This document shows positions 10,891 to 22,630 of a stretch of DNA of 64,000 nucleotides, in pieces. The notes below the pieces were generated by a model, which made no database searches, had not been told where the DNA came from, and saw only the letters and a list, made by a program, of their open reading frames with translations. Position numbers and translations under genes: made by a program. The stretch spans positions 9,356,022 through 9,420,021 of the forward strand of contig NC_064045.1 in the NCBI RefSeq assembly GCF_932526225.1, read 5' to 3'. The stretch is from Nematostella vectensis (taxonomy: Eukaryota > Cnidaria > Anthozoa > Actiniaria > Edwardsiidae). The stretch's first letter is position 1. Every line of letters begins with the position of its first letter.

Positions 10891-11432
10891 TTGTTTAAGT
10901 CCAGAACTGCGAAGGTAATCGTTACCCAGTAGCGGATCTATGGTGTGTGTGTGTATGTGTGCGTCTTGGGGAGGGGGGGGGGGGGGGGGAAGAAGGGGGT
11001 TCAAACCCCCATTGGGCTGCCTTTTTTATTGTTTTCTTTGTGTCTGTACATTCAAAAATCGTTACGAAGGTAAAATAATGACGAAAATGTTTGGGTCACC
11101 CCCCCCCCCCCCCCCTTGGCAATAGGCGAGATCCGCCCCTGTGACCAAGTCAGACTTAGCAACAAAACCATGCCATCTGATCGGCGCTCAACAGGCGCTC
11201 AACAGTCTCCAAAATAATTTCCACGGCGAAGCATGAATCTGGACCCTTTAAGTTGCAGGAAGGATTTGCTTTCTTCTTGAAACCCCACCCTGAAAACTTT
11301 GCTTCCTCTGCTTCTGCCTTAGTAAAATCATCAACCATTCAAATCCAAACAAAGAAAATCCAGTAAAGCAAGCCCGATGCTTTTTGCACAAAAAATGTAG
11401 CTGTAATTTTCATCTCATTTTTTAATACTCAG
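10891..11432. other. end of intron 8 (copy 1)
   Basis: Contains a TG run followed by a poly-G tract (about 10973-10989), a poly-C tract (about 11099-11115) and a polypyrimidine acceptor ending ATACTCAG. No gene. Confidence 0.6.
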
Positions 11433-11600
11433 AGCATCCACGAGTGGGGCATCGTGTTTCTTCTTATCGCTGCCATTGTGTTCTACGGAGCAGTGTTTTA
11501 CGCAATCAATGCGTCGGGCGAGCTACAACCGTGGGCAACGCCTGACCTCTCTCTACTTTCAAAGAAAGTAGACCCACCCAAGAAGCAGGCTATGTCGTGA
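11433..11600 (+). CDS. SLC17 copy 1 exon 9 (terminal)
   Basis: Encodes TM12 (WGIVFLLIAAIVFYGAVFY) and the short cytoplasmic C-terminus (INASGELQPWATPDLSLL), ending at TGA 11598-11600. The NASGELQPWA-type ending after the last helix is typical of SLC17 proteins. Confidence 0.9.
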   Translation, partial: SIHEWGIVFLLIAAIVFYGAVFYAINASGELQPWATPDLSLLSKKVDPPKKQAMS

Positions 11601-11773
11601 CATATTCATTATATGATAAGGTAGAGTAATTTGCTAAAATAAGGTTATTTTCATTCTCTATTGTATTCTTCTCACTTGGTAGCAAAGATGTTTATTTTTA
11701 AACTTTAATTAACAAGATTAATCTTTACGTATTAACTCGACAATAATAAAAAAAAACCTTTAAAATTCCCCAG

Positions 11774-11992
11774 GGACATTTTGCTGGTGTAGGCGTGGCC
11801 CTTCCCATCACCATATTTGGAGTGCTGTCACTCATCGCTGCCATGGTAACGTTCTGGATCCCCGAGACAATCTACTCGAATATGCACCAGACCATAGAAG
11901 AAGCCGAGGACGCTAAAGATTATTACGGGATGCCGTGCTGTCGCCATGAAGACAACGAGCAAAGTGAGATTCCCGGATGTTACCGTAAATAG
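11774..11992 (+). pseudogene. orphan 3' terminal exon of an SLC22-like transporter (unit 1)
   Basis: A good acceptor (TTCCCCAG|GGA) opens a 72-codon phase-0 exon ending at TAG. The peptide has a last-helix region (ALPITIFGVLSLIAAMVTF) followed by IPETIYSNMHQTIEEAE, the PET..(x)..TIE.AE signature of the SLC22 organic cation/anion transporter C-terminus. No other SLC22 exon lies nearby on either strand, so it is a stranded exon copied with the unit. It could alternatively serve a read-through or trans-spliced transcript, but nothing here shows that. Confidence 0.7.
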
Positions 11993-12648
11993 GAGCTGAT
12001 TTCCATAACAAAAGAACAGAATTTGACAAACATTGACATCATGCCAGTTTTCAATGTTGGTTGCTTTTGCACGGGGCTTAAAGATAACTAGCATCAGAAC
12101 TCATTCTTTGAAAGACCTGCTTAAACTGACAATCACACAACTAAGAACACCATATAATTTTATCTATAATTATCCTATACTTAACGATAACAAGCACGTT
12201 CTGTCTACGATCCTGAAAATGAAAAGTCTCAGACCAGAATGAATAAATACAAAAAGCCCAATATGCCGTGTTCGTGAACCAGAAGAATGAATACAATACA
12301 GCAAAGCCTCGAATTCTACTCTGCCAAATTTTTGTATTTAATAAGACTTCTTCAGGGCAGACCAGAATGGATACAATTCATTCGATATATTGCCTTTCTT
12401 GGTATCCCAACAAGCGTACTCCCACGAGGGCATGGTAGGTGAAACTCTCGAGGTCTCTTATAACAAAAGAGATAACTGTTTATAAATCTATTAATGATTC
12501 ACCAAGTCCTTTATCACTCAAGCATATTTGCCGCGAGGCCGCGGGCAATAAGTACCCCTATTTGCATCAACTGCTCTTTGAAGTGAAACACTGCACAATG
12601 AAGCAAATCATTTTTGAGAATATCGGATTCCGTGGTGGGAAACATTTA
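11993..12648. other. spacer between unit 1 and SLC17 copy 2
   Basis: AT-rich spacer, collinear with 23737-24384 and with the window start. Upstream in-frame ATGs at 12439 and 12598 would extend exon 1 of copy 2. No clear TATA box or other promoter element could be assigned. Confidence 0.5.
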
Positions 12649-12958
12649 ATGGCTTTCAAACATAAACAAAAAGTTTTGTTCCCTCAACTAAACCCAACAG
12701 AATGGAAGGGCGAGCATGAACTTTTCACGTCCAATGACGATCGACCAGATAACCACTGTTGCAGCAACTCTTATTGCTTGTTTCTACCCAAGCGTTATTG
12801 TATTGCGTTTCTTACGATGCTCGCCTTTCTATTGTCTTATGGAGTCCGAGCAGGGATAAGCATAGCAGTTGTGGCGATGGTGTCTTCTCGTGAAACGACC
12901 ATCAATGGAACAATCACTGTGAAAGATCCTGAATTCCGATGGTCAACAAAAACACAAG
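12649..12958 (+). CDS. SLC17 copy 2 exon 1
   Basis: 310 bases, starting MAFKHKQ where copy 1 has MASKHKQ. It holds TM1 and the NGT sequon. An in-frame upstream Met run (from 12598 or 12439) is open but not conserved in copy 1, so the ATG at 12649 is chosen. Confidence 0.85.
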
Positions 12959-14327
12959 GTGAATATGGTGATTTCTAAACCTATCACATAAAAAGATATT
13001 GCTCTCGCGAATTCATGTGTAATAGCCCGTTGATGAGTAACGTATTCGTAGCTGAAACCCGCAGGAAGCGCTGTAAATACAGGCACACACAAAATTATTG
13101 AAACAGTGATCTGTTTTTATAAAACGACGGAAACAATGGGGAGCATTTAAGTTATATTTTACTAGTAGCATTCGTACCCTAAATCTGTGGCACATGAAAA
13201 AAATGTCGTTTTTGGGGTCTGGTACCTAGGAATCTTAGTAACATTCAGAGACCTTCTCAATTGACGAATTTTAAGGAGCCCTCGGACGTCGGTTTACCTT
13301 ATCAGCATTCTCAAGCCTAAGATGAGGACCGGTGTAATTGAAGCGGATCATTTTTTTTCTAAAAAGCAATGAATTATAACGACCTGTGCACTGAGCCTGA
13401 TCGAATCGCTCATACGAAAACCACGGAAAGAAGAATCGCTGTAAAATAAAGGGCGACCAAAAATTATCTATGTTTGTTAGTTTAGAATGATGTATAGGAG
13501 TAATGTTTGATGATGTAGTGAGTGTTAATTACCGTAAAACCTCCGTATTAACCCCCGCATCACTTTACCCACCCCCTCCCCTAAAAACAAAAACCCTTTC
13601 TTCACCTTTTGCTGTTTAATAAACGGGAGAGGGACATTATAAGCGCAAAAGAAAAAAATGTATCTTTTGCGTATTAGCGTGCATCGACTTTTAATAACAA
13701 TAATTGTATATGCGCGAACATTCATTGGGATCAACGGACAATCAAAAACACTCATTGGGCATTTACACATATGGATTGCACATGCTTTTACGCGAAATTA
13801 ATATTTATTCACACGTTTGGACAATCAGTAGCGTATATCGACAATCACAGGTAGGCCAAGCTCTTTATTTGTCCCTTATGATATTTACGGTAAACAAAGG
13901 GCGAAAAACAACATTAGTGAAAAATAAAAATAAAAACATGTATTACGTGTGTAGTCTAGTGTTATGTTAATGTTTACTTTTTGCGTGTTTTCTGGCCGTA
14001 TTAAAGCGCCTTTTTCAAAATTCAAATTTCACGATTTGAAACTCTTACCAGAACGGAGTGAAGGGTAGGAAAGTAATTTTTGACATACCTCACGTTCCGT
14101 CCACAAAAACACACTTCCTCCCGCTTAATCGCTTTGCTCTAGTTTTCTTAGCATTCGCAAAAATGTGACAGTTCTCAGACAAAAAGCAGCCATTTTAAAA
14201 CAAAAAGGCTAGTTTAAGCGAGCGGTAACTGGAAGCAGTCTTGCGTTTTTGAGCACTGGCGGTGCCAACTTTGAAAAAGCTGTATATATTCACGAAATTA
14301 GTAACCACGAACTTTAATTCTACGCAG
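12959..14327. other. intron 1 of SLC17 copy 2
   Basis: About 1.4 kb. Homology with copy 3 ends inside it, at about 13160 (matching 24903), marking one edge of the most recent duplication. No gene. Confidence 0.6.
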
Positions 14328-14527
14328 GGGTTATTCTTGGCTCCTTTTTTGGGGGCTACATGCTGACCCAAGTACCTGGCGGAGTGCTGGCTCAAAGATT
14401 CGGTGGTCGAGTTGTCCTGGGCTTGTGTATGCTGTTTTCATCAATATTTGTGTTCCTTTCTCCTGTGGCGGCGCGAACACACGTTGCACTCCTTGTGGCA
14501 GCCAGCACAGCAGTGGGCTCATGTAAG
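14328..14527 (+). CDS. SLC17 copy 2 exon 2
   Basis: 200 bases, TM2-TM3, nearly identical to 2170-2369. The acceptor is TACGCAG and the donor AAG|GTCAGT. Confidence 0.87.
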
Positions 14528-16408
14528 GTCAGTTACAACGCGATAATCCCAAAGCCTTCATTATTTTGGGCCCTCGTCGAAGAAAAGACAGCATGCCTTT
14601 AAAAACGCAAACCACAAAGTCTAGTCCATAATTTGCACATTTATCGATCAAGTAACGATCCGTGTTAATTTCTCACCGGAATGGACTAAAATCCCCCTTT
14701 CCTTGTTAAGCGGGTGTGCCTCCACAGAAAAGGTACCCTCTTTAAAGCGGTCCCGCATTTCACAGTTCAGAGGCTGGTCGCTAAAGCGGTTTTATCACCA
14801 GTTTACTTCCGGTCTACTACGTAACCATCTCCGATTGACATGACGGAAAAACCCTGAACATGCGCACTTCGAAGAGATGGGGAAAGAAGATACAATTTCT
14901 TACAATGGCCATCAGTTCCTTGCATTCCGGACTGATTTTCCCATTTCAAAACACAAAAAATAGTCGCCGAAATGCACACACCCTGATTTTGGCTTTTCAA
15001 GAAAAGAAAATTTTTTTTTTCTTGATCATCCTTGCGCTATGTATGGGCTCAGGGACGAAAACCTCAAATTTAAATGATACTTTACAAAAAGTCGCATCAA
15101 TTTAAAAAAGGTCGCATTTGATATTTTGTTTGATATTACTCACTAAGTAATTAGGGGAATTTTCCGCCTTATTTGATGTGAAATGAGGTTATTGGAAACG
15201 TCAAGTCATGTTTTTCCGTCACGTCTCTCCGATTATTTTTAACGGAAAACGCGAGAAATATTTCACAATTGTAAAAGAAGTGTGTCTATTGGAAGTTTTA
15301 TTGAGGATATGAATGAATGGCCTGTTAATAGCGCGGATTCTATTAGATTCGTCTCTTGCCGGTTGAGGTTTCCGTCGGCCCTCCAAAGTACCAAGGAATG
15401 TGAGTTTTCACTCCTAGGTACTTTTGAGCAAAATTGCAAGACTGAAAAAAAAAACCCCTATATCAAGTCAATACTACCAGTTTAGGTTTAGCTACCGCTT
15501 ACCTAAGACGGTATGCCTTGAAGTTTCCAACAATGCACTGCGGTCTTTTCTTTCTAGCGACGGCACTGCTACAGCCTGTTGCTTACAACAGTTTTGCTTG
15601 TAATTTGCTAAAAAATTACAGCTTTTTCACATCTGGAGAGTGCCTTAGGACATCACAAAGTCTATTAGGGCATAATAAAAGCTATGTGCTTATGGATGTT
15701 TGCACGCTGAGGTTGATTTGATGTGATAATTCCTTGTTTGGGTTTCACCGAGTAAGAATAGAATTTTCTAATGAATGGCCTCATACTCTCCAATGTGGAA
15801 CATCTTTGCTACCCAACCTTATTTAAAAATTGTTTTGAGGCTTTTTTCTGGGTTCCTTGGACCTGGAAATGTTTTGTTTGGCTTTGGGGTAAAGAAACTT
15901 ATAAAAAAATGGTATGATTATGGGAGAAGAGTTTTCCCGCCTCTCTGTCAAGGTGTTTCAAAGACTCCCATCATGCAGTGCTGGCATGCAATATAGCCTT
16001 TAAAGATGGTGACTCGCTTCTAATAGAGGTTTTAGCATTGATTATTGTGGCTGATGGCTGTAAAATGGGACCTGACGGACGGAGCGCAATAAAGGTATCT
16101 ATTTGTGACTTGATCTGTGTTTGCTTGTCTCTATTTTGTAGTTCTTTTTTGATAAGAAATGTTTCTGAGTTTAAGCATTTGTTTACGAATTGTTCAGCAA
16201 TCAAGGCTGATATTTTAACAATAGATTCAATTCTATTACATTGCTTCGATGCGCTTTCAAAGTTCGTCTATACCTTGGAGCAATCAATGAGTATCCGGGT
16301 CTGGTGATGTTTAGTTTGCATTTCTGGCGTTTTGGAGTTTGGGCCTATATTTTACGGGCGTCTGGGGACGTTATAACCCCTGGTTTACAAACTTACTTAT
16401 ACTTCAAG
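14528..16408. other. intron 2 of SLC17 copy 2
   Basis: About 1.9 kb, collinear with intron 2 of copy 1. Only short unconserved frames; nothing else supported. Confidence 0.55.
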
Positions 16409-16496
16409 GGGGTGATGACTCCTGCCCTGTACGACTTCTAGAACAGACGGGCGCCTTATGGGGAGAAATCTACTTATGTGACCTTTTCTTTGTCCG
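16409..16496 (+). pseudogene. SLC17 copy 2 exon 3 with premature stop
   Basis: Same length and splice sites as copy 1 exon 3, but the codon after GVMTPALYDF is TAG (16439-16441) instead of TGG. The remaining codons (NRRAPYGEKSTYV) are still open. Confidence 0.87.
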
Positions 16497-16625
16497 GTGA
16501 GTGATTTCCAAAAGACCTATAACAAGTATGAGTGCCCTGGGGGGACTCTCCAGAAAAGTAGACGGGGGTGATCGTCACATCTTTAAGGGTATAAAATTTA
16601 GACCAGCTGCCATCCCTTAGGGGAT

Positions 16626-17040
16626 GTTGTAAGAACTTTTTCGGATTCTGCTATCTCTTGGGGTTAAAAATTCCTTCGAGCACACCCAATTTGCTATCTC
16701 TTAGGGGTAAGAATTTTTCTGTTGGCCACCGGCAAATCGATTTTGCCGACGATCAACCCCGTCTGTTTTTATCGGAGTCCCCCTCTTGTATGAGTAATCT
16801 ATTTAAAATAACGTCTGAACCGGCAAAACGTGTATATCATATTCTATGTATCAATGCTTGTCATAGACTGTTTACTTTGAAAGCAAGTGCGTTTTGTTTC
16901 GAACTAATGTGTAACCCGGTTCGAGCAAACCTAAACAAGTGAAACAACGCCCCTACCATGAAAACGAACAGGCAAGGGCACAAAACGGATCTGTTAATCC
17001 GCAGCCCGTTTTTTTTTTTTTTTTTTTGCTGGCTGGGAAG
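16626..17040. other. copy-2-only stretch in intron 3
   Basis: About 410 bp between shared flanks (CATCCCTTAGG... and ...GACCCCTCGGTTGCTGG) that copy 1 replaces with a short poly-G run. It ends in a poly-T run (17009-17027). It may be an insertion in copy 2 or a deletion in copy 1. No coding evidence. Confidence 0.55.
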
Positions 17041-18010
17041 ATGTTAGACCCCTCGGTTGCTGGGGAAAAATCGACCAGAATGGTTCTGCTGGCAAATTTG
17101 TGGAGTCGAACTTGTTGTGCTGGAAATATTTTTTGGGAGCTGGAGCGGTTGCTTGGGGAAAAAATCGTTCCGACGGGTTATTAGGGGCAATTATTTATGA
17201 GCTTAAATGCCTACCACTGCTGGCTTGCTGGGAAAAAAAGAAATTCAAGGTCCCTCCTTGGAAAACAGGAACAGATAATTTTTACCCAGCAATTTTCGGT
17301 ATCAGAACATATTCAAACGACGAAGTATGCCATTTTAACGTGTTTCGTGAAGGGGGGCTCATCGTAAGCCCTTGGAACAGAAGCATCCAAGGGATAAGGA
17401 CACATAAGAATATTTCGTTTCTGGTCGCGATTTCTTCTTCGGGAGCATGCCGGTGGGCGATTTTTATGTTTGTTCTTTTATTTGTATTTTTTTTCTTCTT
17501 TTTCAAAAATTTTGCTTTTTTGTGTAATATGCCGCGACCCTTTATTTTCTCGCGGAGAAAAATGATTACTCCAACCGAAGCTACTTTAACGACATTGTTT
17601 AGCTTAGCACATCTTTCGATGTATGACGTGATTTGATGTCTATTTTCTGTCATTACCATTAGGGAAGAGCGCAAATCTCAAAAAAAAAATTCTAGAGGTT
17701 TTACTGAGAAAGATTTGAAATAAAAAAAAAATAAATAAAAGGTTGTATGCAGCACTAATTCGGGATGTGGCGGCGACCAGAAACGACAATAATTTTTATG
17801 TGACCTTATGCAGGATGCTCCAAGATTGAAAAAGAAAAATAATGAAAATTTCATTTGGGAGAATTGCGATACTTACAACCATTCATTATAACGGGTCATC
17901 ATGATAACACCCAGGAGTAAAGTAAAACACTACAACAATCATACATCTATTTAAAAGCGTTTGTCATGGGTCTAGCTAGATCGTACCATAAAGTTTCAAT
18001 CCATTTGCAG

Positions 18011-18097
18011 GTATTTATATCGGTTTGGCTATAATCCCACCAGTACTGGGGCAGTTAGAATCTTGGTTTGACTGGCCGTCAATTTTCTATAGTTCGG
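18011..18097 (+). CDS. SLC17 copy 2 exon 4
   Basis: 87 bases, TM5 region, starting after TTTGCAG; donor TTCGG|GTAAGT. Nearly identical to copy 1. Confidence 0.86.
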
Positions 18098-18254
18098 GTA
18101 AGTGATTTTTAAAATTCATACAAATTTAGGCATTGCCCAAAAGCGGAGCTCCAAGCTCTAAATGTTCGCTTATTTTCCCTTGATAATTTAAGAAATAATA
18201 AATATTATTATTAACCCCCTTCCCCCAACCCTTGACAAGCTTTTAAGCTTGACT

Positions 18255-18915
18255 ATTAAAATAGTCATACGATGTTTCGGCGTCAGGGTAGTTTTACTTT
18301 TAGTGACGTCATCGATGACGTAACGTGACCATCTCATTGCCACCCACCGCGAACATACATGTCACCTACCGAGACACCTACCGAGTTTGGTTCTCTTACG
18401 ATGTTTCACGTCGATGACGTCGTAAAACACGTGATTATATTTTCGCATCCCACTTGTCACCTTCATGACACCTTCCGAGTTTGGATGTCATACGATGTTT
18501 CTCTAATGAAATATTAATATCTTTTTATTTTGATGACGGCAGCACTTTTTTGCTTCTAGTGACGCCGTCACAATCACGTGACTATATCGGTGCACCCCCC
18601 TTGACACCATGACACATACCAAGATTGGTTGTCATATGATGTTTCGTTCATGAGATATGGATATTCTTGTTCTTAATGAAATCGGAATAATTTTGCTTTT
18701 AGTGACGTCACCGATTACGTCACAAATCTCGTGCACCACCTTGACACAAACACGACACCTCCCAATTTTGGTTGTGAAACAATGTTTCTTACGCGAGATA
18801 TGAATGTTTTTGCTTTTAATCACGTCGATGACTTCACACAACACGTGACCGTATTTTCGCATCCCACTTGTCACCTTCATGACACCCTCCTAATTTGGTT
18901 GTCATACGATGCTTT
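18255..18915. repeat. tandem repeat of about 140 bp in intron 4 (copy 2)
   Basis: Longer version of the array at 5655-6190, with an additional unit around 18300-18480 containing paired GATGACGTC/GACGTCATC words. Confidence 0.68.
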
Positions 18916-19165
18916 TTGGGGACGAACTGACAGACGAAAACTCGAGCCGACTGGTTACCAATATTTGCTACCATATTTTTCTTGTATACCACTTTTTCTT
19001 AGGTATGGGATTCCGTTCACGAGGGGCTTCGCGGCGCTTTCGCCCTTTCTACTTTGTGCTCGTAACGTCAGCGTATTAAAACCTACTCTGTTTTGACAGT
19101 GTTAAATATACCACTTTTGATCCCGTCCGTCTATCTGCTGTCTAATGCATGCCGCTTGTCCTCAG

Positions 19166-19290
19166 GTGCAGTAACTATCTTATTGGCATTTGTTTGGTTT
19201 ATTGTCGTGAAGCGTTCTCCTTTCGATGATTCTCGTCTGAGCCACGAGTTGCTGAGTTCGTGTGAACAAGAAAAGACAGCTACTGAAAAA
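19166..19290 (+). CDS. SLC17 copy 2 exon 5
   Basis: 125 bases, TM6 plus the start of the central loop; donor GAAAAA|GTACAA. Confidence 0.85.
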
Positions 19291-19806
19291 GTACAATGGA
19301 TTCAACGGTTGATTTATTATATCAGGCCCTACCCAGGATTTTTCTTGGGCGGGGCGAAATCCGAAAAAGTGGACCTAATTTTTCCGGGGGAGAGGGGGGA
19401 GGAGGAATTTTTTTATGCCTTTGCAGTATCTCCATGGGACGTTTATTATCGGATTTGGCTACATACCACAGTGATCTAGCTTATGCTTTATAGTTATAGT
19501 CTACCAATAGCACGACTATTGAGAACCGAAAATAGACCTTCGACTTTGAGTGTTTGTGTGTGTTGGGGAGGGGGGGGGCTGCACCCCCTTTGACTTTGTT
19601 GGGGGGTTCGCACCCCCTGAACCCCCCCCCTGGGTACGGGCCTGTATATTGCCTATATACATATAATATACCTATACCTTCCTGTAATGACTAGATCAAA
19701 ACGACGCCACTCTGTTTTCATGATATTTTAGGTTTCACGATCCGATCAGACTGTTGGATTAATCGGGGTTGAAAAAGAGTGAACTTCTATCACAGTTTTT
19801 ATGAGA

Positions 19807-19838
19807 AGTATTAAGCTAGCCGAAAGGCTAACAATACT
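19807..19838. repeat. intronic hairpin element, copy 2a
   Basis: Same hairpin as 7057-7088, in the same place in intron 5. Confidence 0.72.
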
Positions 19839-19933
19839 TCGGTTGGTATATTGCCTATATACCTATAGTATACCTATACCTTCCTGTAATGACTAGATCT
19901 AAACAACGCCACTCTGTTTTCATGATAATTTAG

Positions 19934-20083
19934 GATGTACCAACGCCTTGGAGGAAGATTCTGACGTCTTTACCGGTGTGGAGCGTTGTCATTGGCTGGG
20001 GCACTAGCGGTTGGATGTTGTTCACATTCCTCACAGAATTGCCCTCTTATCTCAAGTTCGGTCTTGGATATGATATAAAACTG
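19934..20083 (+). CDS. SLC17 copy 2 exon 6
   Basis: 150 bases, TM7 with LTELPSYLKFGLG; acceptor TTTAG|GAT, donor CTG|GTAGGT. Confidence 0.9.
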
Positions 20084-20104
20084 GTAGGTATCCGGTAAAG
20101 TGTG

Positions 20105-20700
20105 ATGACAATATCACGGCTTTGGCGTGACGAGAGATAAATCGAAGAGAGATGACTTGGCTAGGGCACTGGTGACCAAAAGGCGATTGCAACAATTGGT
20201 GACTAGGCTAGAGCGTTGACCAGAGCATAATTGATGCGTGACTAGATTAAGATAGTGGCGTGACCATAGTGTGTTCGTAGCGTAACTTGGCTAGGTTATG
20301 ATAGTGACCTGACGAAAGCACAATAATGATATAACTACAGTTTGATAGGGGCGTGAGCAAAGTGCGATCGGGGGTAACTAAGTGTTTCGTAGTTGTGTGA
20401 CCTATATAATATAATCATATAAAAACCATACCATATAATATACCATACCATACCATACCATACCATATAAAAACCAAACCATATAATCATGGTTTGACCC
20501 GAGTTTGATCTTGGCGTGACCAGAGAAAAATTGGAACGTGACTAGGTTATATATCGGGGCGTGACCATAGTGTAATCGTAGTAACTAGGCTAGAATATCA
20601 TAGTTGTCTGACTAGAGCATAATCATAGCGTGACCATATAATGTGATCTTTGCGTAAGTAATACACTATCATGGCAGGCATCTATGGCATGACCAGGATT
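20105..20700. repeat. GCGTGACC repeats and an ACCAT microsatellite (copy 2 intron 6)
   Basis: Counterpart of 7370-7860. It is interrupted at about 20403-20485 by an AT-rich ATACC/ACCAT microsatellite that copy 1 lacks. Confidence 0.65.
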
Positions 20701-20769
20701 CACGATCCTATCAGACTATTGGATTAATCGGGGTTGAAAAAGAATGAACTTCTATCACGGTTTTTATGA

Positions 20770-20802
20770 GAAGTTTTAAGCTAGGCGACAGGCTAACAAT
20801 AC
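20770..20802. repeat. intronic hairpin element, copy 2b
   Basis: GCTAGGC, loop GACA, GGCTAAC and AATACTGCAG; one stem base differs from the copies at 7947 and 19807. Confidence 0.62.
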
Positions 20803-21131
20803 TGCAGTTGGTAATGTCATATAATATCCTTTACGCTCTTTGCTCCCTGAAACCACTATCCACCCCCCCCCCCAACTTTCGCCTCCCCCCCCCCCCCCCA
20901 CTTATGGGACCGTTCCGCCGCCCCTGATGGCAGGGCGCTCGTGACCAAAAGATGACTGCAACATTTGGTTACTAGGCTAGAGTATGATAGTGGCGTTTAC
21001 AAGAGCATAATCATGGCGTGACTAGATTAACATAGTGGCGTTACAATAGTGGCGTTACCATAGTGTGTTCGTAGCGTAAGCATGACCCGCTGCGTAACGA
21101 GAGCATAACTTCTATCATCAATTTTATGACA

Positions 21132-21158
21132 AGTATTTAGCTACAGGCTAACAATACT
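21132..21158. repeat. intronic hairpin element, copy 2c (shortened)
   Basis: The left stem is truncated (AGTATTTAGCTA then CAGGCTAACAATACT). Confidence 0.55.
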
Positions 21159-21360
21159 TCGTTGATAATGTCATATAATATCCTTTACACTCTTTGGTCT
21201 TTTACAGACCGCCCCCTGAAACCACCATCCACCATCCACCCCTCCCTCAACTTTCAACCACCCCCCCCCACTTATGCGCTAGTGTTCAAAAGCCGACTGC
21301 AACATTTGGTTACTAGGCTAAAGTATGATAGTATCCTTTACTCTCTTTGCTCTTTCACAG

Positions 21361-21493
21361 ACCGGTGTTTTGTACGGAGTCTCGTTTTTGGCAGTGGCCA
21401 TAATCCTACCCATAATGACAAGATTAGCAGATTTCATGAATACCAAGGAAGTCCTGTCAATGACAAACATCCGTAAACTATTTACATGTGGCG
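21361..21493 (+). CDS. SLC17 copy 2 exon 7
   Basis: 133 bases, TM8 and following loop; acceptor TTTCACAG|ACC, donor GGCG|GTGAGT. Confidence 0.9.
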
Positions 21494-21738
21494 GTGAGTA
21501 CCGTGAATATACAACTGTCCCAAATAAGAAAAATCCATTTCTTCAGTGCAGCCTTATTTGAAAAAGGCGTTTACTAAGCGCATACATTTTCCTCAACGCC
21601 AAATGCAAATTTTTATAATTGTGATGGTGGTGATGATAATTATAGTAAAGTTTATGTTGATTAGCGATGTGAATGATAGTAAAATTGACGTTGATAATGA
21701 TAATTATCACAATGATGATGATAATACGTTTCTTGTAG

Positions 21739-21968
21739 GCTTTTTTCTTCAGTGTATTTGCCTCATCATAGTGGCTTGTACACCCTATAAGGTGGTGCCT
21801 ATCGTCCTTGGTTTAGGTTCCATGGCCACTTTGTATGCTGGGGTGGGCGTCAACGCGTTCGATATCGCACCCCGGTACTCTGGTATCATAATGGGAATGG
21901 CCAATACTCTTGCGACGTTTAATGGAATTATGGCACCACTGGTTGTTGGACTAATCGTAAAATCTGAG
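21739..21968 (+). CDS. SLC17 copy 2 exon 8
   Basis: Intact 230-base exon encoding TM9-TM10 (GFFLQCICLIIVACTPYK, AGVGVNAFDIAPRYSGIIMG). The PRYSG..MG.ANT motif is a strong SLC17 mark. It provides the reference for the damage in copy 1. Confidence 0.92.
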
Positions 21969-22079
21969 GTAAAAAGTTAATGAATGCTTTTATTATGAAA
22001 AAGTGCGTGCATGTGTGATAGATAATTTTTATCCAAATACACATTATAGTACGAAATATAAATGTTATTAGTCTATTCC

Positions 22080-22630
22080 ATAACACATATGTTACGTTTA
22101 GCCCTGGCCCCACACAAGTTACGTCTAACTTTAGCCCCACTCAAGTTACGTCTACCTTTAGCCCCACTCAAGATACGTCTAGCCCCAGCCCTATTCAAGT
22201 TAAGTCTACCTTAAACCCCACTCAAGTTACGTCTAGCGCCCTAGCCCCTCTCAAGTTACGTCTACCTTTAGCCCCACTCAAGTTACGTCTAGCGCCCTAG
22301 CCCCTCTCAAGTTACGTCTACCTTTACCCCCATTCAAATTACGTCTAGCTCCAGCCCTACTCAAGTTACGTCTACCTTTAGCCCCACTCAAGTTACGTCT
22401 AGCGCCCTAGCCCCTCTCAAGTTACGTCTAACTTTAGCCCGATTCAAGTTACGTCCAGCCCTAGCCCCACTCAAGTTACTTCTAGCCCCAGTTAAGTACA
22501 GCTCGCCAGCCCCTATCAATTAACGTATACAGCCCACCAGCCCCGCTCAAGTAAAGTACAGCCCGCCATCCCTGCTCAAGTTACGAACAGCTCGCCAACC
22601 CCATCAAAGTTACATCTAGCCCGAAAATTG
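22080..22630. repeat. minisatellite in intron 8 (copy 2)
   Basis: Same family of 27-31-bp CTCAAGTTACGTCTAGC units as copy 1, with fewer repeats. A poly-G (about 22707-22723) and a poly-C tract (about 22834-22854) follow. Confidence 0.78.

Larger units (their letters stand above)
394..11600 (+). pseudogene. SLC17A-like: SLC17-family anion transporter, copy 1 (disrupted in exon 8)
   Basis: Nine-exon gene for a 12-helix major-facilitator protein of the SLC17 family. Family members move organic anions such as sialic acid, glutamate, aspartate or phosphate, usually with H+ or Na+, across lysosomal, vesicular or plasma membranes; the substrate here cannot be told. Exons are 394-703, 2170-2369, 4250-4337, 5433-5519, 6447-6571, 7184-7333, 9103-9235, 9481-10145 and 11433-11600. 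Splice phases are 1,0,1,1,0,0,1,0 and match copies 2 and 3. Family marks are the TM1 arginine in SYGVRAGISIAV, the TM2 segment GSFFGGYMLTQVPGG and the LTELPSYLKFGLGY stretch. Exon 8 is split by a 370-bp insertion that brings a TAA directly after the first half. The gene is therefore probably dead unless splicing skips the damage. Confidence 0.8.

Noticed and set aside
12439-12648. N-terminal extension of SLC17 copy 2 (and 24184-24384 in copy 3)
   Set aside because: The upstream in-frame region is not conserved in copy 1 (indels), is not SLC17-like, and the later ATG gives a normal family N-terminus.
21546-21738. Open frame joined upstream to exon 8 (21546-21980)
   Set aside because: The first 64 codons are intron (Asp/Asn-rich, GAT repeats) read through the acceptor TTCTTGTAG; the exon starts at 21739.
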